Shown: positions 1-6,907, numbered from the stretch's first letter. The stretch: DNA of 30,765 nucleotides from Candidatus Levyibacteriota bacterium (GCA_016186625.1 JACPLG010000010.1:1-30765); one strand, 5' to 3'. Program-made: numbers and translations. Notes: generated by a model not told the origin, from the letters alone.

Positions 1-34
<34 letters not shown>

Positions 35-56
35 TCCGCTTAACGCGTTAGCTTAC

Positions 57-170
57 ACCACCGCTCGCGAAATTTACAATTTCGCGTACGAAAATCACGA
101 AAGTCTTTTCGCGAAAATTCGCGAAATCAGTTCGTGTCTTTCGTAGCAAAGTTATAAACTTTGCGAGTGA
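57..170 (-). repeat. 16S V5 (helix 26) expansion made of three hairpins
   Basis: About 110 nt stand where E. coli has roughly 40 between the conserved CGTAAACGATG and AGCTAACGCG blocks. Three hairpins are visible in + coordinates. The first is CGCGAAAT/ATTTCGCG (about 64-84). The second is ACGAAAATCACGAA with TTCGTGTCTTTCGT around an inner TCGCGA/TCGCGA (about 87-144). The third is GCAAAGTT/AACTTTGC (about 147-165). The middle one has a rough 9-nt rhythm of the ACGAAANTC type. Structure is inferred from base pairing only. Confidence 0.75.
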
Positions 171-784
171 TAGCTAGCGGACATCGTTTACGGCTAGGAC
201 TACACAGGTCTCTAATCTGTTTCGCTACCCTAGCTGTCGTGCCTCAGCGTCAGGGAAAACCCAGATGTCTGCCTTCGCCTTTGGTATTCCAGTTAATATC
301 AACGCATTTCACTGCTACACTAACTGTTCTAGCATCCCTATCAATCCTCAAGTTTAATAGTATCTATTCCAGGCCCGAAGTTAAGCTTCGGAATTTAAGA
401 ATAGACTTATCAAACCGCCTACGCACACTTTACGCCCAATGAATCCGGATAATGCTTGCCTCCTACGTATTACCGAGACTTCTGGCACGTAGTTAGTAGA
501 GGCTTATTCTCTAAGCTGTGAACGGCTTAGCAAAAGAAGTTTACAACCCATAGGCCTTCTTCCTTCACGCGGCGTCGCGTCGTCAGACTTTCGTCCATTG
601 CGAACTATTCCTAGTTGCTGCCATCCGTAGATGTACTGCCCGTGTTTCAGTGCAGTTGTGGCTGTTCGATCTCTCAGTCCAGCTACCCGTCATCGCCTTG
701 GTAGGCTTTTACCCCACCAACAAGCTGATAGGACGCAGGCTCCTCTCTTGGCGGACCGTTAAGTCCTTTACTCAAAGCAAAGCT

Positions 785-925
785 TTGAGAAATTCTAAAT
801 TCGAATATCGAAACTCGAAACAATTTTTAAATTTCAAAACTCAAATGTTCAAAATGTTTTAGATTTCGGTTATTTGCTTTTTGGATTTGTTTCGGATTTC
901 GGATTTCGTGCTTCGAAATTCCCAA
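785..925 (-). repeat. 16S V2 expansion: inverted heptamer arrays
   Basis: An AT-rich stretch interrupts the V2 region. Left-arm units keep a 7-nt register: ATTCGAA (799), TATCGAA (806), ACTCGAA (813), ACAATTT, TTAAATT, TCAAAAC, TCAAATG. Right-arm units keep the complementary register: TGTTTCG (888), GATTTCG (895), GATTTCG (902), TGCTTCG (909). The arms pair imperfectly into a long hairpin. The same family, with the same unit types, occurs between genes at 21194-21302. Confidence 0.8.
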
Positions 926-1020
926 GGCTCTGCCTTGAGGCTATGGAAAATTACCCCTCCTTTCGGAGGGCTATGTTCCACCTAGAGGTAGATTCCTACG
1001 CGTTACTCACCCGTCTGCCG

Positions 1021-1175
1021 CTCTCGCGCGAAGCACGAGAGCGCTGAACTACGCTGAATTGAAACACTGAACTACGCTGAAAAGCAAGATTCCAATTAAA
1101 ATTCTTACTTCACCCTGCGTTGTTCCGCGTTCTTGTTCTGCGTCATTCCGCGCCCTTGTGCTCCGCACAAGCGCT
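1021..1175 (-). repeat. 16S V1 expansion with repeated GAACTACGCTGAA units
   Basis: The V1 hairpin is replaced by about 150 nt. GAACTACGCTGAA occurs twice (about 1046 and 1068). It can pair with the opposite arm near 1120-1150, which carries GCGTTGTTCCGCG and TGCGTCATTCCGCG, allowing G-U pairs. Small perfect hairpins flank it: CTCTCG/CGAGAG (1021-1041) and CTTGTGC/GCACAAG (1155-1171). The rough unit length is 9-10 nt. Confidence 0.7.
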
Positions 1176-1360
1176 CGACTTGCATGCCTAAGGCACGCCG
1201 CCAGCATTCATCCTGAGCCAGGATCAAACTCTCAAAAAAAAATTGACGTAGTCAATTTTTTGCAGTCCGGTACCGAATGGTACTGGGCAAAAAAATTAAC
1301 CACGTTTGTCCCGCAAAATGCGGGACTTCCTACCACTTTTCATTCTTATGAAAAGTGTTT

Positions 1361-1388
1361 ATCCCGTTAGATTTCAATCTAATAGGGG
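1361..1388 (-). repeat. TTAGAT hairpin in the 16S leader (family of three)
   Basis: On the plus strand, ATCCCGTTAGAT and ATCTAATAGGGG form an inverted repeat around a 4-nt centre. Related hairpins lie at 3824-3845 and 15238-15260. On the minus strand a TACAAT hexamer ends about 6 nt before it, so a second start site there is possible, although no good -35 is seen. Confidence 0.55.
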
Positions 1389-1494
1389 CTCATTATTGTA
1401 TGCATGTGCTTAATTGTTAAGGTGCAAAGTTAGGGACCATCCTCCTTCGCTAAAGCTTCGGAAGGATTGTCTACTATTGTAAAGCTGTCGGAAG

Positions 1495-1518
1495 ACAAAA
1501 AATCCCGCCAGAGGCGGG
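1495..1518 (-). terminator. Terminator-like hairpin inside the 16S leader
   Basis: On the minus strand a perfect 6-bp stem, CCCGCC-TCT-GGCGGG, is followed by ATTTTTT. This is the form of an intrinsic terminator. It lies about 65 nt after the predicted start of the rRNA transcript and before 16S. Either transcription from the promoter at 1585-1613 is attenuated or antiterminated here, or 16S also uses a start nearer the gene. Confidence 0.55.
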
Positions 1519-1584
1519 TTTGTAAACCGAACTTTGGCCACAGTCGCGCTCACACGCGACGAAGTCTTTACATAAGTAGTGACT

Positions 1585-1613
1585 ATTTTAGGGGAATTTG
1601 AAGCCTAAGTCAA
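1585..1613 (-). promoter_or_regulatory. rRNA operon promoter
   Basis: On the minus strand, TTGACT (1608-1613), a 17-nt spacer and TAAAAT (1585-1590). It begins only 14 bp after the stop codon of the upstream gene and reads towards 16S. Predicted transcription start is near 1578. Confidence 0.75.
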
Positions 1614-1626
1614 GAGGAGATTGAGA

Positions 1627-2574
1627 TTATTGGGATTGATCCCAGCGGGTTTCTGCCCCATAAGTAGGTAAGCCATTACCAAACTTTGGCCTTGGAGTTT
1701 CACGCTCAGCTAGCAACTCTAAAGATATATCACCGGAAGGAGGCAATTCGGCAGGTGGAAGACCGTAAGCCTCATCAATTAAGTTCGATTCTTCCGTGCT
1801 AGCATCAAATACTACTTCTGGACCAAAAGACCAAACGCCTGGCTCTTGACCCTTACTAATTGGCTCTCCTAAGACAAGGTCTTCTATAAGCCCTGATTCA
1901 AGTTCTCTATAATCTATTGGCCTTCTTTCATCCTGAGAAACCATCCTAGTAGGTCTTCTTAATTTAGATACTAGTCTTGCCTTTTCTCTACTAGATTTAG
2001 TCAAGACTCTTCTGGGACTTGGTGCTAGCACATCAAGAGGAACGAGAAGATTATCAACTCCGCTTAGCAAGGCTCTCCTTGTTCTTGCTTCTTCTTTTAA
2101 TCTCCGATTTCGCAGAGTTGCCCTTTCGCCTCTGGCTATCTTATCTGCTTCCATTCTTGCAATTCTAATTTCGTCAGAGTCTCTGAGCCCTGTATCCATC
2201 CCCCATCCGACAGGAGAGTCCTCAGGATGAACACCATCATCCTCTACTTGAGCAGCTTCGATTTCCTCCTGATATTCAGAGGTCACCGGATATAGTCGCG
2301 GATCTAAACCATTCACAAGGAGGCTCGGGTCTCTTGCAGGATCTGGAAGCCCCCAATCCTCTGGTTCTTCTTCCTGAAAGGCATTTTCTGTAATCTGAGT
2401 CCACCAAGCCCACTCAATCTCTTTTGCTGGGGTTATTTCACCAGGCATAAAAGGATCAGGGATGTTAGTATCACTGTAAACTTCGGATTGGGGATGAGAC
2501 CGAGTAAATGCGAAATCTGAAGGAAGTCTTCCGTCTGTGTTCCTGCCGTTACCTGTTTCTAATGGTTGTGCCAT
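1627..2574 (-). CDS. Hypothetical acidic protein, 315 aa
   Basis: I do not recognise this protein. It is rich in Glu, Asp, Pro and Arg, and the first third looks disordered (many Pro and Asp, an EEEPED run at about residues 68-73). A strongly basic stretch follows (about 140-215, with repeated Arg/Lys pairs), and then an acidic tail. No signal peptide, membrane segment or Cys pair is seen, so a cytoplasmic location is likely. The ATG is supported by a consensus promoter ending 8 nt upstream, so the mRNA should be essentially leaderless. It lies directly upstream of the rRNA promoter and downstream of another orphan with the same promoter type. Confidence 0.7.
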   Translation of the reverse strand: MAQPLETGNGRNTDGRLPSDFAFTRSHPQSEVYSDTNIPDPFMPGEITPAKEIEWAWWTQITENAFQEEEPEDWGLPDPARDPSLLVNGLDPRLYPVTSEYQEEIEAAQVEDDGVHPEDSPVGWGMDTGLRDSDEIRIARMEADKIARGERATLRNRRLKEEARTRRALLSGVDNLLVPLDVLAPSPRRVLTKSSREKARLVSKLRRPTRMVSQDERRPIDYRELESGLIEDLVLGEPISKGQEPGVWSFGPEVVFDASTEESNLIDEAYGLPPAELPPSGDISLELLAERETPRPKFGNGLPTYGAETRWDQSQ

Positions 2575-2582
2575 AATGTGGA

Positions 2583-2611
2583 TTTATATCACTTACTATA
2601 TCAATAGTCAA
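2583..2611 (-). promoter_or_regulatory. Leaderless promoter of the 315-aa protein
   Basis: Minus strand TTGACT (2606-2611), 17-nt spacer, TATAAA (2583-2588), then 8 nt to the ATG. The predicted start site is about 2 nt before the ATG. Confidence 0.75.
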
Positions 2612-2628
2612 CCTTATTTGAGACAAAG

Positions 2629-3165
2629 TCAAGGAGTAGATGCTGCGGAATTTGAAAATGAAGAAACAAATGTTGGCTGAGTAACTAAATTGAGAGGCAA
2701 AAGACCTGGCTCGTCTTTTAGCCCGCTCCTTAATTCAGGAGTAATTACAGAGACTCTCCCTCTCCCATCTCTTCTTTCTATAAGAAGACCCATTTTGATC
2801 TTTGCTCTAGGATTGCCTATGGAGATATCTTCAAGCTCGGTACTAACGGTTAAGGCTAATCGGTCAATCATTCTTTGTCCTTCCTCGCTGTCTGGATTCC
2901 CAACTATTCTTTCAGAGAATACTTGTTGAAAAGTTACTTTATCTGCCTGATCTCCGCGCCAAGCTGCAAACTGTGCGCTTAGTCTAAAATTTCCTGGCTC
3001 CTCTTCAGCTACGATAACATCAGCAACAGCATCGGTGGCGTGATGTTTCCTAGAGAGACTATTAAATTCATCAAAGGTTTGAGCTACCACTATTTCTTCT
3101 CCTGAGCTTGTAAATTCAAAAAACTTTCTTCTGAATCCGTCTAACATGGATTCAAAACCGTTCAT
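2629..3165 (-). CDS. Hypothetical protein, 178 aa
   Basis: Function unknown. The protein has mixed charge with no signal peptide or membrane segment. It reads like a compact alpha/beta domain (about residues 20-150) with a Ser/Thr/Pro-rich tail. No catalytic motif stands out. The ATG is set by a near-perfect promoter whose -10 ends exactly 6 nt before it, so transcription should begin on the start codon. That promoter overlaps the last codons of the upstream methyltransferase gene, so the two can be transcribed separately. Confidence 0.7.
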   Translation of the reverse strand: MNGFESMLDGFRRKFFEFTSSGEEIVVAQTFDEFNSLSRKHHATDAVADVIVAEEEPGNFRLSAQFAAWRGDQADKVTFQQVFSERIVGNPDSEEGQRMIDRLALTVSTELEDISIGNPRAKIKMGLLIERRDGRGRVSVITPELRSGLKDEPGLLPLNLVTQPTFVSSFSNSAASTP

Positions 3166-3171
3166 AATTGG

Positions 3172-3200
3172 AATATAGCATTTGGGATTTTGCTTGTCAA
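3172..3200 (-). promoter_or_regulatory. Leaderless promoter of the 178-aa protein
   Basis: Minus strand TTGACA (3195-3200), exactly 17 nt, TATATT (3172-3177), 6 nt, ATG. The -35 lies inside the end of the methyltransferase gene. Confidence 0.8.
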
Positions 3201-3814
3201 ACCTTTACTTTCTTCACAACTACCATTGTCCAGGGGATGGGGAATTTGCGGTTGACCAGTTTTACTCCGCGGACCTTCACAAACTTTGAGAAGGCGCCCG
3301 CTGTCCAGTGCTGAATATGCTCAGGATGTGCCCCAAATTCCAAAATGTTTTGAAAACGAGCAAGGCGCTGCCATGTGAAAAAGGGCTCATTGGGAACAGA
3401 TAGCAAAATATATTTGTGACTCACTCGAATAAGTTCTTTATACGCTTTTTTAGGATTTTCCAAGTGCTCCAATACTTCTGTACATACAACTAAATCAAAA
3501 AAATTGTCTTTATATGGCAATTTATAAATATCTCCTTTTTTAATAGTGAGGCGCGGATAAAGTTTTTTCCCAAGCTCAATAGCCTCCCCATCATATTCTA
3601 TTCCTTCATATTCTTTTCCAATTTTTTCTTTTTGAAGGCGCGCAAGAGTAAATCCTTCCCCGCATCCAACATCCAAAACAGAATTGATGTTTAAAGGCCG
3701 TATTGTTTTCACAACGGAATTTAAAAAATTATTAAGAAACAACTTCCCAACAGGATTTTTTGTGGTATGTTTATGATAATTCGAGCTTTTGTGACCAGAT
3801 CTTCCAATATTCAT
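3197..3814 (-). CDS. Class I SAM-dependent methyltransferase
   Basis: A small-molecule-type methyltransferase (Methyltransf_11/UbiE-like fold); the substrate is unknown. The SAM-binding motif I, VLDVGCGEG, lies at about residues 46-54. An acidic residue at the end of beta 2 (GIEYD) follows, then GDIYKLPYKDNFFDLVVCTEVLEHL, motifs II/III of the family, in about 94-118 of the 205 aa. A TTG six nucleotides upstream is possible, but the ATG at 3814 gives MNIGRSGHK and is preferred. The mRNA probably starts near 3847, giving a leader of about 33 nt that holds a hairpin. It could act on a lipid, a sugar or a small metabolite; nothing nearby decides this. Confidence 0.85.
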   Translation of the reverse strand: MNIGRSGHKSSNYHKHTTKNPVGKLFLNNFLNSVVKTIRPLNINSVLDVGCGEGFTLARLQKEKIGKEYEGIEYDGEAIELGKKLYPRLTIKKGDIYKLPYKDNFFDLVVCTEVLEHLENPKKAYKELIRVSHKYILLSVPNEPFFTWQRLARFQNILEFGAHPEHIQHWTAGAFSKFVKVRGVKLVNRKFPIPWTMVVVKKVKV

Positions 3815-3823
3815 ATTCAAACA

Positions 3824-3845
3824 ATCCCGCGTAATCTAACGGGAT
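3824..3845 (-). repeat. CCCGTTAGAT...GCGGGATTGTTTG hairpin in a 5' leader
   Basis: On the minus strand ATCCCGTTAGAT, TACG, CGGGAT forms a short stem followed by TGTTTG and, within 4 nt, the methyltransferase ATG. Nearly the same element (CCCGTTAGATAAAAGCGGG, then ATTGTTTG) precedes mreD at 15238-15260. Confidence 0.6.
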
Positions 3846-3853
3846 AAGAGTGA

Positions 3854-3882
3854 ATTATATATAAACCTGAGGCAAAATTAAA
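3854..3882 (-). promoter_or_regulatory. Promoter of the methyltransferase gene
   Basis: Minus strand TTTAAT (3877-3882), 17-nt spacer, TATAAT (3854-3859). Unlike its neighbours it predicts a true leader, which begins almost at the hairpin. Confidence 0.6.
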
Positions 3883-3902
3883 GGGTTAGTTGGGGTTGGA
3901 AT

Positions 3903-4187
3903 TTAAGATTGTTTGCCTGAAGCCGGGGCTACCAATTGCCCCTCGAGGGCTTTGAAATCTATAGCGGAAGCCGCTTGCGCTGGCTGTCCTGTGGCAAAAG
4001 GAATTTCGCAGCTTTCACAAACAACTTCTCCTCCCGGACAAACCTCTTCCATTTTGGCAGGATCGGCAATAATTATCTCGATTTGAGGGGATGAGAGAAT
4101 TCTAAAGTTCTGGATTTCTCCGAGTACGCCCTCAGTCTGTCTACATACCCACGTATGATCTACGCTTTCCGGATATTCAGTTTTCAC
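3903..4187 (-). CDS. Small hypothetical protein with four cysteines, 94 aa
   Basis: Unrecognised. The sequence holds C15, C50 and a CESC pair at about 57-60, so a metal or disulfide site is possible. The tail is rich in Ala, Gly and Pro. It starts with GTG. The choice is supported by TATAAT (4194-4199 on the minus strand) ending 7 nt before the GTG region, with transcription predicted to begin at about the start codon. It is divergent from the kinase-like gene, and the two promoters overlap. Confidence 0.6.
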   Translation of the reverse strand: MKTEYPESVDHTWVCRQTEGVLGEIQNFRILSSPQIEIIIADPAKMEEVCPGGEVVCESCEIPFATGQPAQAASAIDFKALEGQLVAPASGKQS

Positions 4188-4190
4188 GCT

Positions 4191-4218
4191 TTGATTATAT
4201 CATACTAGAAGCTATAAT
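4191..4218. promoter_or_regulatory. Overlapping divergent leaderless promoters
   Basis: Plus strand: TTGATT (4191-4196), 16 nt, TATAAT (4213-4218), 6 nt, ATG at 4225. Minus strand: TATAAT at 4194-4199, ending just before the GTG of the 94-aa gene. The -10 of one overlaps the -35 of the other, so polymerase cannot sit on both at once. The minus -35 is weak. Confidence 0.65.
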
Positions 4219-4224
4219 GTGCTT

Positions 4225-5154
4225 ATGGCTGAAGTAACAGGCATTGCTCCCCCAACGAGAGAAGCAGAAAGACCATTAACCGGTTTTACCCGGACAGAAG
4301 CCAATTCTTACCGCACAAAAGCAATCAATAATTTGACAGTTGATAGCACTCAAGGTGAATGGCACTCAGTAAAGGGAGGGTTAAGACCGGATCAAGATCG
4401 AAGCCGAACTCCATCTGAGTATATCAGCTATGGAGTATTGTTTAATCCTCAAACACGAACTTGGCTAAAAGTTGTTCCGCCTGAGGTAACAGACACTCCT
4501 GATCAAGAAAAACTCGAAAAAACTCTAAGAAGAAGTGTAGACCAGCAAAGGGCAGCCTTACAAGTAGCAGGCTTGCCTGACCTAGCGAGCCAAATAAGGG
4601 AGGTTGAGGTAGTAGATATGGATGGCAAGAAAGTTTACGGCTTTACATCTCCTCATATTGGTCCGAGCCTCGAATATATATTGTATAAAACTACCAAAAG
4701 CTGGCGTGGACGTGTAAAAAATCCCGATGCCGCAGATTTTTTCTCGCAAGTTTATTCAATGGCAGCAGACCAGGCTGAAAGACTTTACCTGGAGTTTGGC
4801 ATCTGGACTTCAGACCCTAGTCCCGGCAACATCTTATTAAGACAAGACGAAAATGGAATTCACGTGGTTCTTATAGACTTTTCAAATAGGCTTCAGGAAT
4901 ATGAGTATTTATATCAAAGGGTTTCTAAAGAAAGATACGGACCTGAAGGATATATCAATAAAATAAAATCTTTACTTCAAACAAATGTCAGACAATTACA
5001 CCGAAGATTCTACCAATACTGTGAAAAACGAGGAATACCATTCATAAGAGATCCGCAGGAAATAGAGACAAATATAGACAACTCTGTTGCAGTAGTTAAC
5101 GCCAGAAAATCACTTCAGGAAGCGACTACTGCCCCATCAACTAGCCATGAGTGA
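4225..5154 (+). CDS. Protein-kinase-fold (APH-like) protein, 309 aa
   Basis: The middle of the protein looks like a eukaryotic-type or aminoglycoside-kinase fold. SDPSPGNILL (about residues 196-205) has the D-x4-N catalytic-loop spacing (D197, N202). LIDFSN (about 216-221) matches the metal-binding D-F segment (D218). K82 in TWLKVVPP is a candidate ATP-binding lysine at beta 3. The catalytic loop lacks the usual His/Tyr before D, and no glycine-rich loop is clear, so it could be an atypical kinase or a pseudokinase. The substrate is unknown. The ATG at 4225 is chosen over the GTG at 4219 because the -10 ends exactly 6 nt before it. No membrane segment is seen. Confidence 0.65.
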   Translation: MAEVTGIAPPTREAERPLTGFTRTEANSYRTKAINNLTVDSTQGEWHSVKGGLRPDQDRSRTPSEYISYGVLFNPQTRTWLKVVPPEVTDTPDQEKLEKTLRRSVDQQRAALQVAGLPDLASQIREVEVVDMDGKKVYGFTSPHIGPSLEYILYKTTKSWRGRVKNPDAADFFSQVYSMAADQAERLYLEFGIWTSDPSPGNILLRQDENGIHVVLIDFSNRLQEYEYLYQRVSKERYGPEGYINKIKSLLQTNVRQLHRRFYQYCEKRGIPFIRDPQEIETNIDNSVAVVNARKSLQEATTAPSTSHE

Positions 5155-5204
5155 TCCGCGCGAAACAGGAAGATCTGAACCAAGGCCCCAGGATAAATCT
5201 GTGC

Positions 5205-5210
5205 TATAAT
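5205..5210 (+). promoter_or_regulatory. -10 element of the 229-aa gene
   Basis: TATAAT followed by TTGAGGTT and ATG (5219). The predicted start lies about 2 nt before the ATG. GAGG is too close to the ATG to act as a normal ribosome binding site. The same TATAATTTGAG string precedes def at 19749. No clear -35. Confidence 0.55.
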
Positions 5211-5218
5211 TTGAGGTT

Positions 5219-5908
5219 ATGACAAGCTCGGTTGAAGCACGGGGAATTCCTCCAGAGGCAGGGGCGAGTTTAGTTTTATCCGTTTGCAGAAATCTTGTTG
5301 AAATTGATCATGAAATTGATGCAGCCAGACAGCAAAGATTCCACAGGGATGTATCAAGAAATTTATATAGGGAAAAGGGGCATAACATGCTCTTGTTGTT
5401 AACTGCAAGATATGACTCACCCATCCCTTTAGCCTTCGGATTAATAAGGTATCCCGGGGAAAGATTTCATCCTTTTTCGCAAAATAAAATTGAATTGGCA
5501 TTGCCTCCGGGTATAAAAACTGGTCACCATTCCAACATTAGATGCGGGGTAGATCTAATCGCCCAAGGCTTGAATGAGGATTCCCAGGAGGTGATTGAAA
5601 ATCTTCTAGGCGATCCTGATTATTTTATTGATGAGGCAGCACAGGAAACGGTAGATAGAACCTATGAGGAGATAAGAGAATCTCAGAGAGAATTTAGATA
5701 CTTATCTGATAGAGGCATTACAACCACAATGGATTACTTAGACCGACTAAGGCTTTTTTTGGCAGAAAAAATTCTATCATTTAGATACCACCCGGAGCTT
5801 AGAAGAAAAATTACCCTCGTTCCGTTTCAGGGACAAAGAAAGAGAATTGTCAAAATTAGTACATCTTACTCCAACAACTCTGGGAAAACTAGGCCCTCGG
5901 CCAAATGA
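5219..5908 (+). CDS. Hypothetical protein, 229 aa
   Basis: Not recognised. It is a soluble, charged, mostly helical-looking protein. Residues about 15-45 (many Arg, His, Asp) and 130-200 (Glu/Arg-rich) suggest two helical parts around a beta-rich centre (RYDSPIPLAFGLIRYPGERF, about 64-83). No membrane segment or known motif is seen. Its last 62 bp overlap the next gene in another frame, so the two may be co-translated, or they may once have been a single gene. Confidence 0.6.
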   Translation: MTSSVEARGIPPEAGASLVLSVCRNLVEIDHEIDAARQQRFHRDVSRNLYREKGHNMLLLLTARYDSPIPLAFGLIRYPGERFHPFSQNKIELALPPGIKTGHHSNIRCGVDLIAQGLNEDSQEVIENLLGDPDYFIDEAAQETVDRTYEEIRESQREFRYLSDRGITTTMDYLDRLRLFLAEKILSFRYHPELRRKITLVPFQGQRKRIVKISTSYSNNSGKTRPSAK

Positions 5909-6290
5909 CTTCCCTGTTACTGCAGACACATCTGCCCCGCTAACAGGTAAGCCTCGCGTTAGTGAACTAGGTCAAACTCTTGGCCATATTGATGATTTAA
6001 GATCGCGTGCAAGTTTGGAAACCAACTGGTCAAGAGCAAGAGTTCTTAGGGATCAAAGCGAGACATTAATGATCGGGCTCTTAGGACGAGGACTCTCAGG
6101 TGGGCTCCCTCAGGGCGAACACATCCGGTTTGATCAATCTGACTCAGATCCCAACTATTCGATAAGAATTACCGTTACAACTCCAAATCAAAAGCGGACT
6201 TATCGCTTAAGAGATAGAACAGCAAAAACCCCTGCGCAGCGGGATATCATCAATAGAGTCCGAGCCGCAATAAGATCAGGGGGGAGTTAA
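5847..6290 (+). CDS. Hypothetical protein, 147 aa, overlapping the previous gene
   Basis: Function unknown. The earliest start, TTG at 5847, is preceded by a purine-rich AAAGAGA at about the right distance and lies 62 bp inside the upstream gene in a different frame. Residues 90-147 look like a small basic beta-alpha domain (RITVTTPNQKRTYRLRD). The N-terminal 60 residues look disordered. The start is uncertain. A frameshift joining it to the 229-aa gene cannot be excluded. Confidence 0.5.
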   Translation: MSKLVHLTPTTLGKLGPRPNDFPVTADTSAPLTGKPRVSELGQTLGHIDDLRSRASLETNWSRARVLRDQSETLMIGLLGRGLSGGLPQGEHIRFDQSDSDPNYSIRITVTTPNQKRTYRLRDRTAKTPAQRDIINRVRAAIRSGGS

Positions 6291-6334
6291 AGTTTTTCCA
6301 GAGCTTTATAAAGAACTATTCTCTTGCGAAGCGA
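6287..6334 (-). pseudogene. Leftover 3' end of a second trmH/spoU copy
   Basis: On the minus strand this reads SLRKRIVLYKALEKL-stop. It closely matches the C-terminus of the intact neighbour (SLGIVLYKAIEKI), but with mostly synonymous base changes. It sits immediately downstream of the intact gene, across a TCTGG-CTCCG-CCAGA hairpin (about 6336-6352). It looks like a remnant left by repeat insertion or recombination at the gene end. The match is short, so chance cannot be fully ruled out. Confidence 0.5.
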
Positions 6335-6364
6335 GATCTGGCTCCGCCAGACCATAATTTAAAC

Positions 6365-6901
6365 TTAAACGTTTGAGATTTTTTCTATAGCTTTGTACAA
6401 TACAATCCCGAGTGAAACCATAACATTTAAACTTTTGTTAACTCCAAACATTGGAAGCTCCACCACGCCGTCGGCTATTTTCAAAACCTCAGGCGAAACT
6501 CCCCTGCTTTCATGCCCCACCACCAAAGCGAGAGGAAAACTGTAATCATACTGATCATATGAAACTGCTCGTGGATGTTGTTCTATAGCAACAATTTTTA
6601 ATTTTTCATTTTTAATTTTTAATTTTTGGAGCGCTTCTACCGCGGTCTGAGCATAACCCCAATCAACCCATTCAGTTGTATTAATCGAAGCTTTTTTAAT
6701 TCTTGTGTGAGGAGGAGTTTCAGATTCTCCACAAATAATCACTTTTTCCGCGGCCACAGCATCCGCCAATCGAAAAATTGCCCCTATGTTATAAGTGTCC
6801 AATACATTATCCAAAATTATATAAATCGGATTCTTTTTGATTTTTACAAACTCCTCCGGAGTCGGCTTGGTAGTCCGCAATTCTTTTGCTCCAAGTTTCA
6901 T
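6365..6901 (-). CDS. TrmH/SpoU-family RNA 2'-O-methyltransferase
   Basis: SPOUT-fold enzyme that methylates ribose 2'-OH in tRNA or rRNA. All three family motifs are present: NIGAIFRLADA (motif 1, about residues 37-47), LVVGHESRGVS (motif 2, about 127-137) and ELPMFGVNKSLNVMVSLGIVLY (motif 3, near the end). At 178 aa it is short and lacks an N-terminal RNA-binding extension, like stand-alone TrmL/TrmH-type enzymes; the target base is not predictable. The ATG at 6901 is chosen because TATAAT (6908-6913) ends 6 nt before it. KLKIKNEKLKI in the middle is encoded by a heptamer tract (6595-6629). Confidence 0.85.
   Translation of the reverse strand: MKLGAKELRTTKPTPEEFVKIKKNPIYIILDNVLDTYNIGAIFRLADAVAAEKVIICGESETPPHTRIKKASINTTEWVDWGYAQTAVEALQKLKIKNEKLKIVAIEQHPRAVSYDQYDYSFPLALVVGHESRGVSPEVLKIADGVVELPMFGVNKSLNVMVSLGIVLYKAIEKISNV
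6595..6629. repeat. In-frame heptamer tract in the trmH-like gene
   Basis: Five consecutive 7-mers in register on the plus strand: TTTTTAA, TTTTTCA, TTTTTAA, TTTTTAA, TTTTTGG. They encode a Lys/Ile-rich insert (KLKIKNEKLKI) between motifs 1 and 2 of the enzyme. Confidence 0.8.
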
Positions 6902-6907
6902 CCTACT

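Larger units (their letters stand above)
1241..1584 (-). other. 16S transcribed leader: a chain of hairpins, no protein gene
   Basis: Between the predicted promoter and the 16S 5' end there are no credible coding regions. Reading the minus strand, several inverted repeats follow each other: CCCGCC/GGCGGG (1504-1518), CCTTCCG with CGAAGG (about 1450-1468), the TTAGAT hairpin (1361-1388), CACTTTTCAT/ATGAAAAGTG (about 1335-1358), GTCCCGCA/TGCGGGAC (about 1308-1326), GGTACC pairs (about 1269-1286), and AATTGAC/GTCAATT (1241-1257) immediately before the mature 16S. Some of these may be RNase processing sites. No clear boxA was found. Confidence 0.6.

Noticed and set aside
57..1175. Group I or group II introns in 16S
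   Set aside because: The inserts are 100-150 nt, lie in variable peripheral helices, lack intron core motifs and any homing endonuclease frame.
161..1370. Open frames on the plus strand across the rRNA region
   Set aside because: They are antisense to 16S rRNA and its leader; not protein genes.
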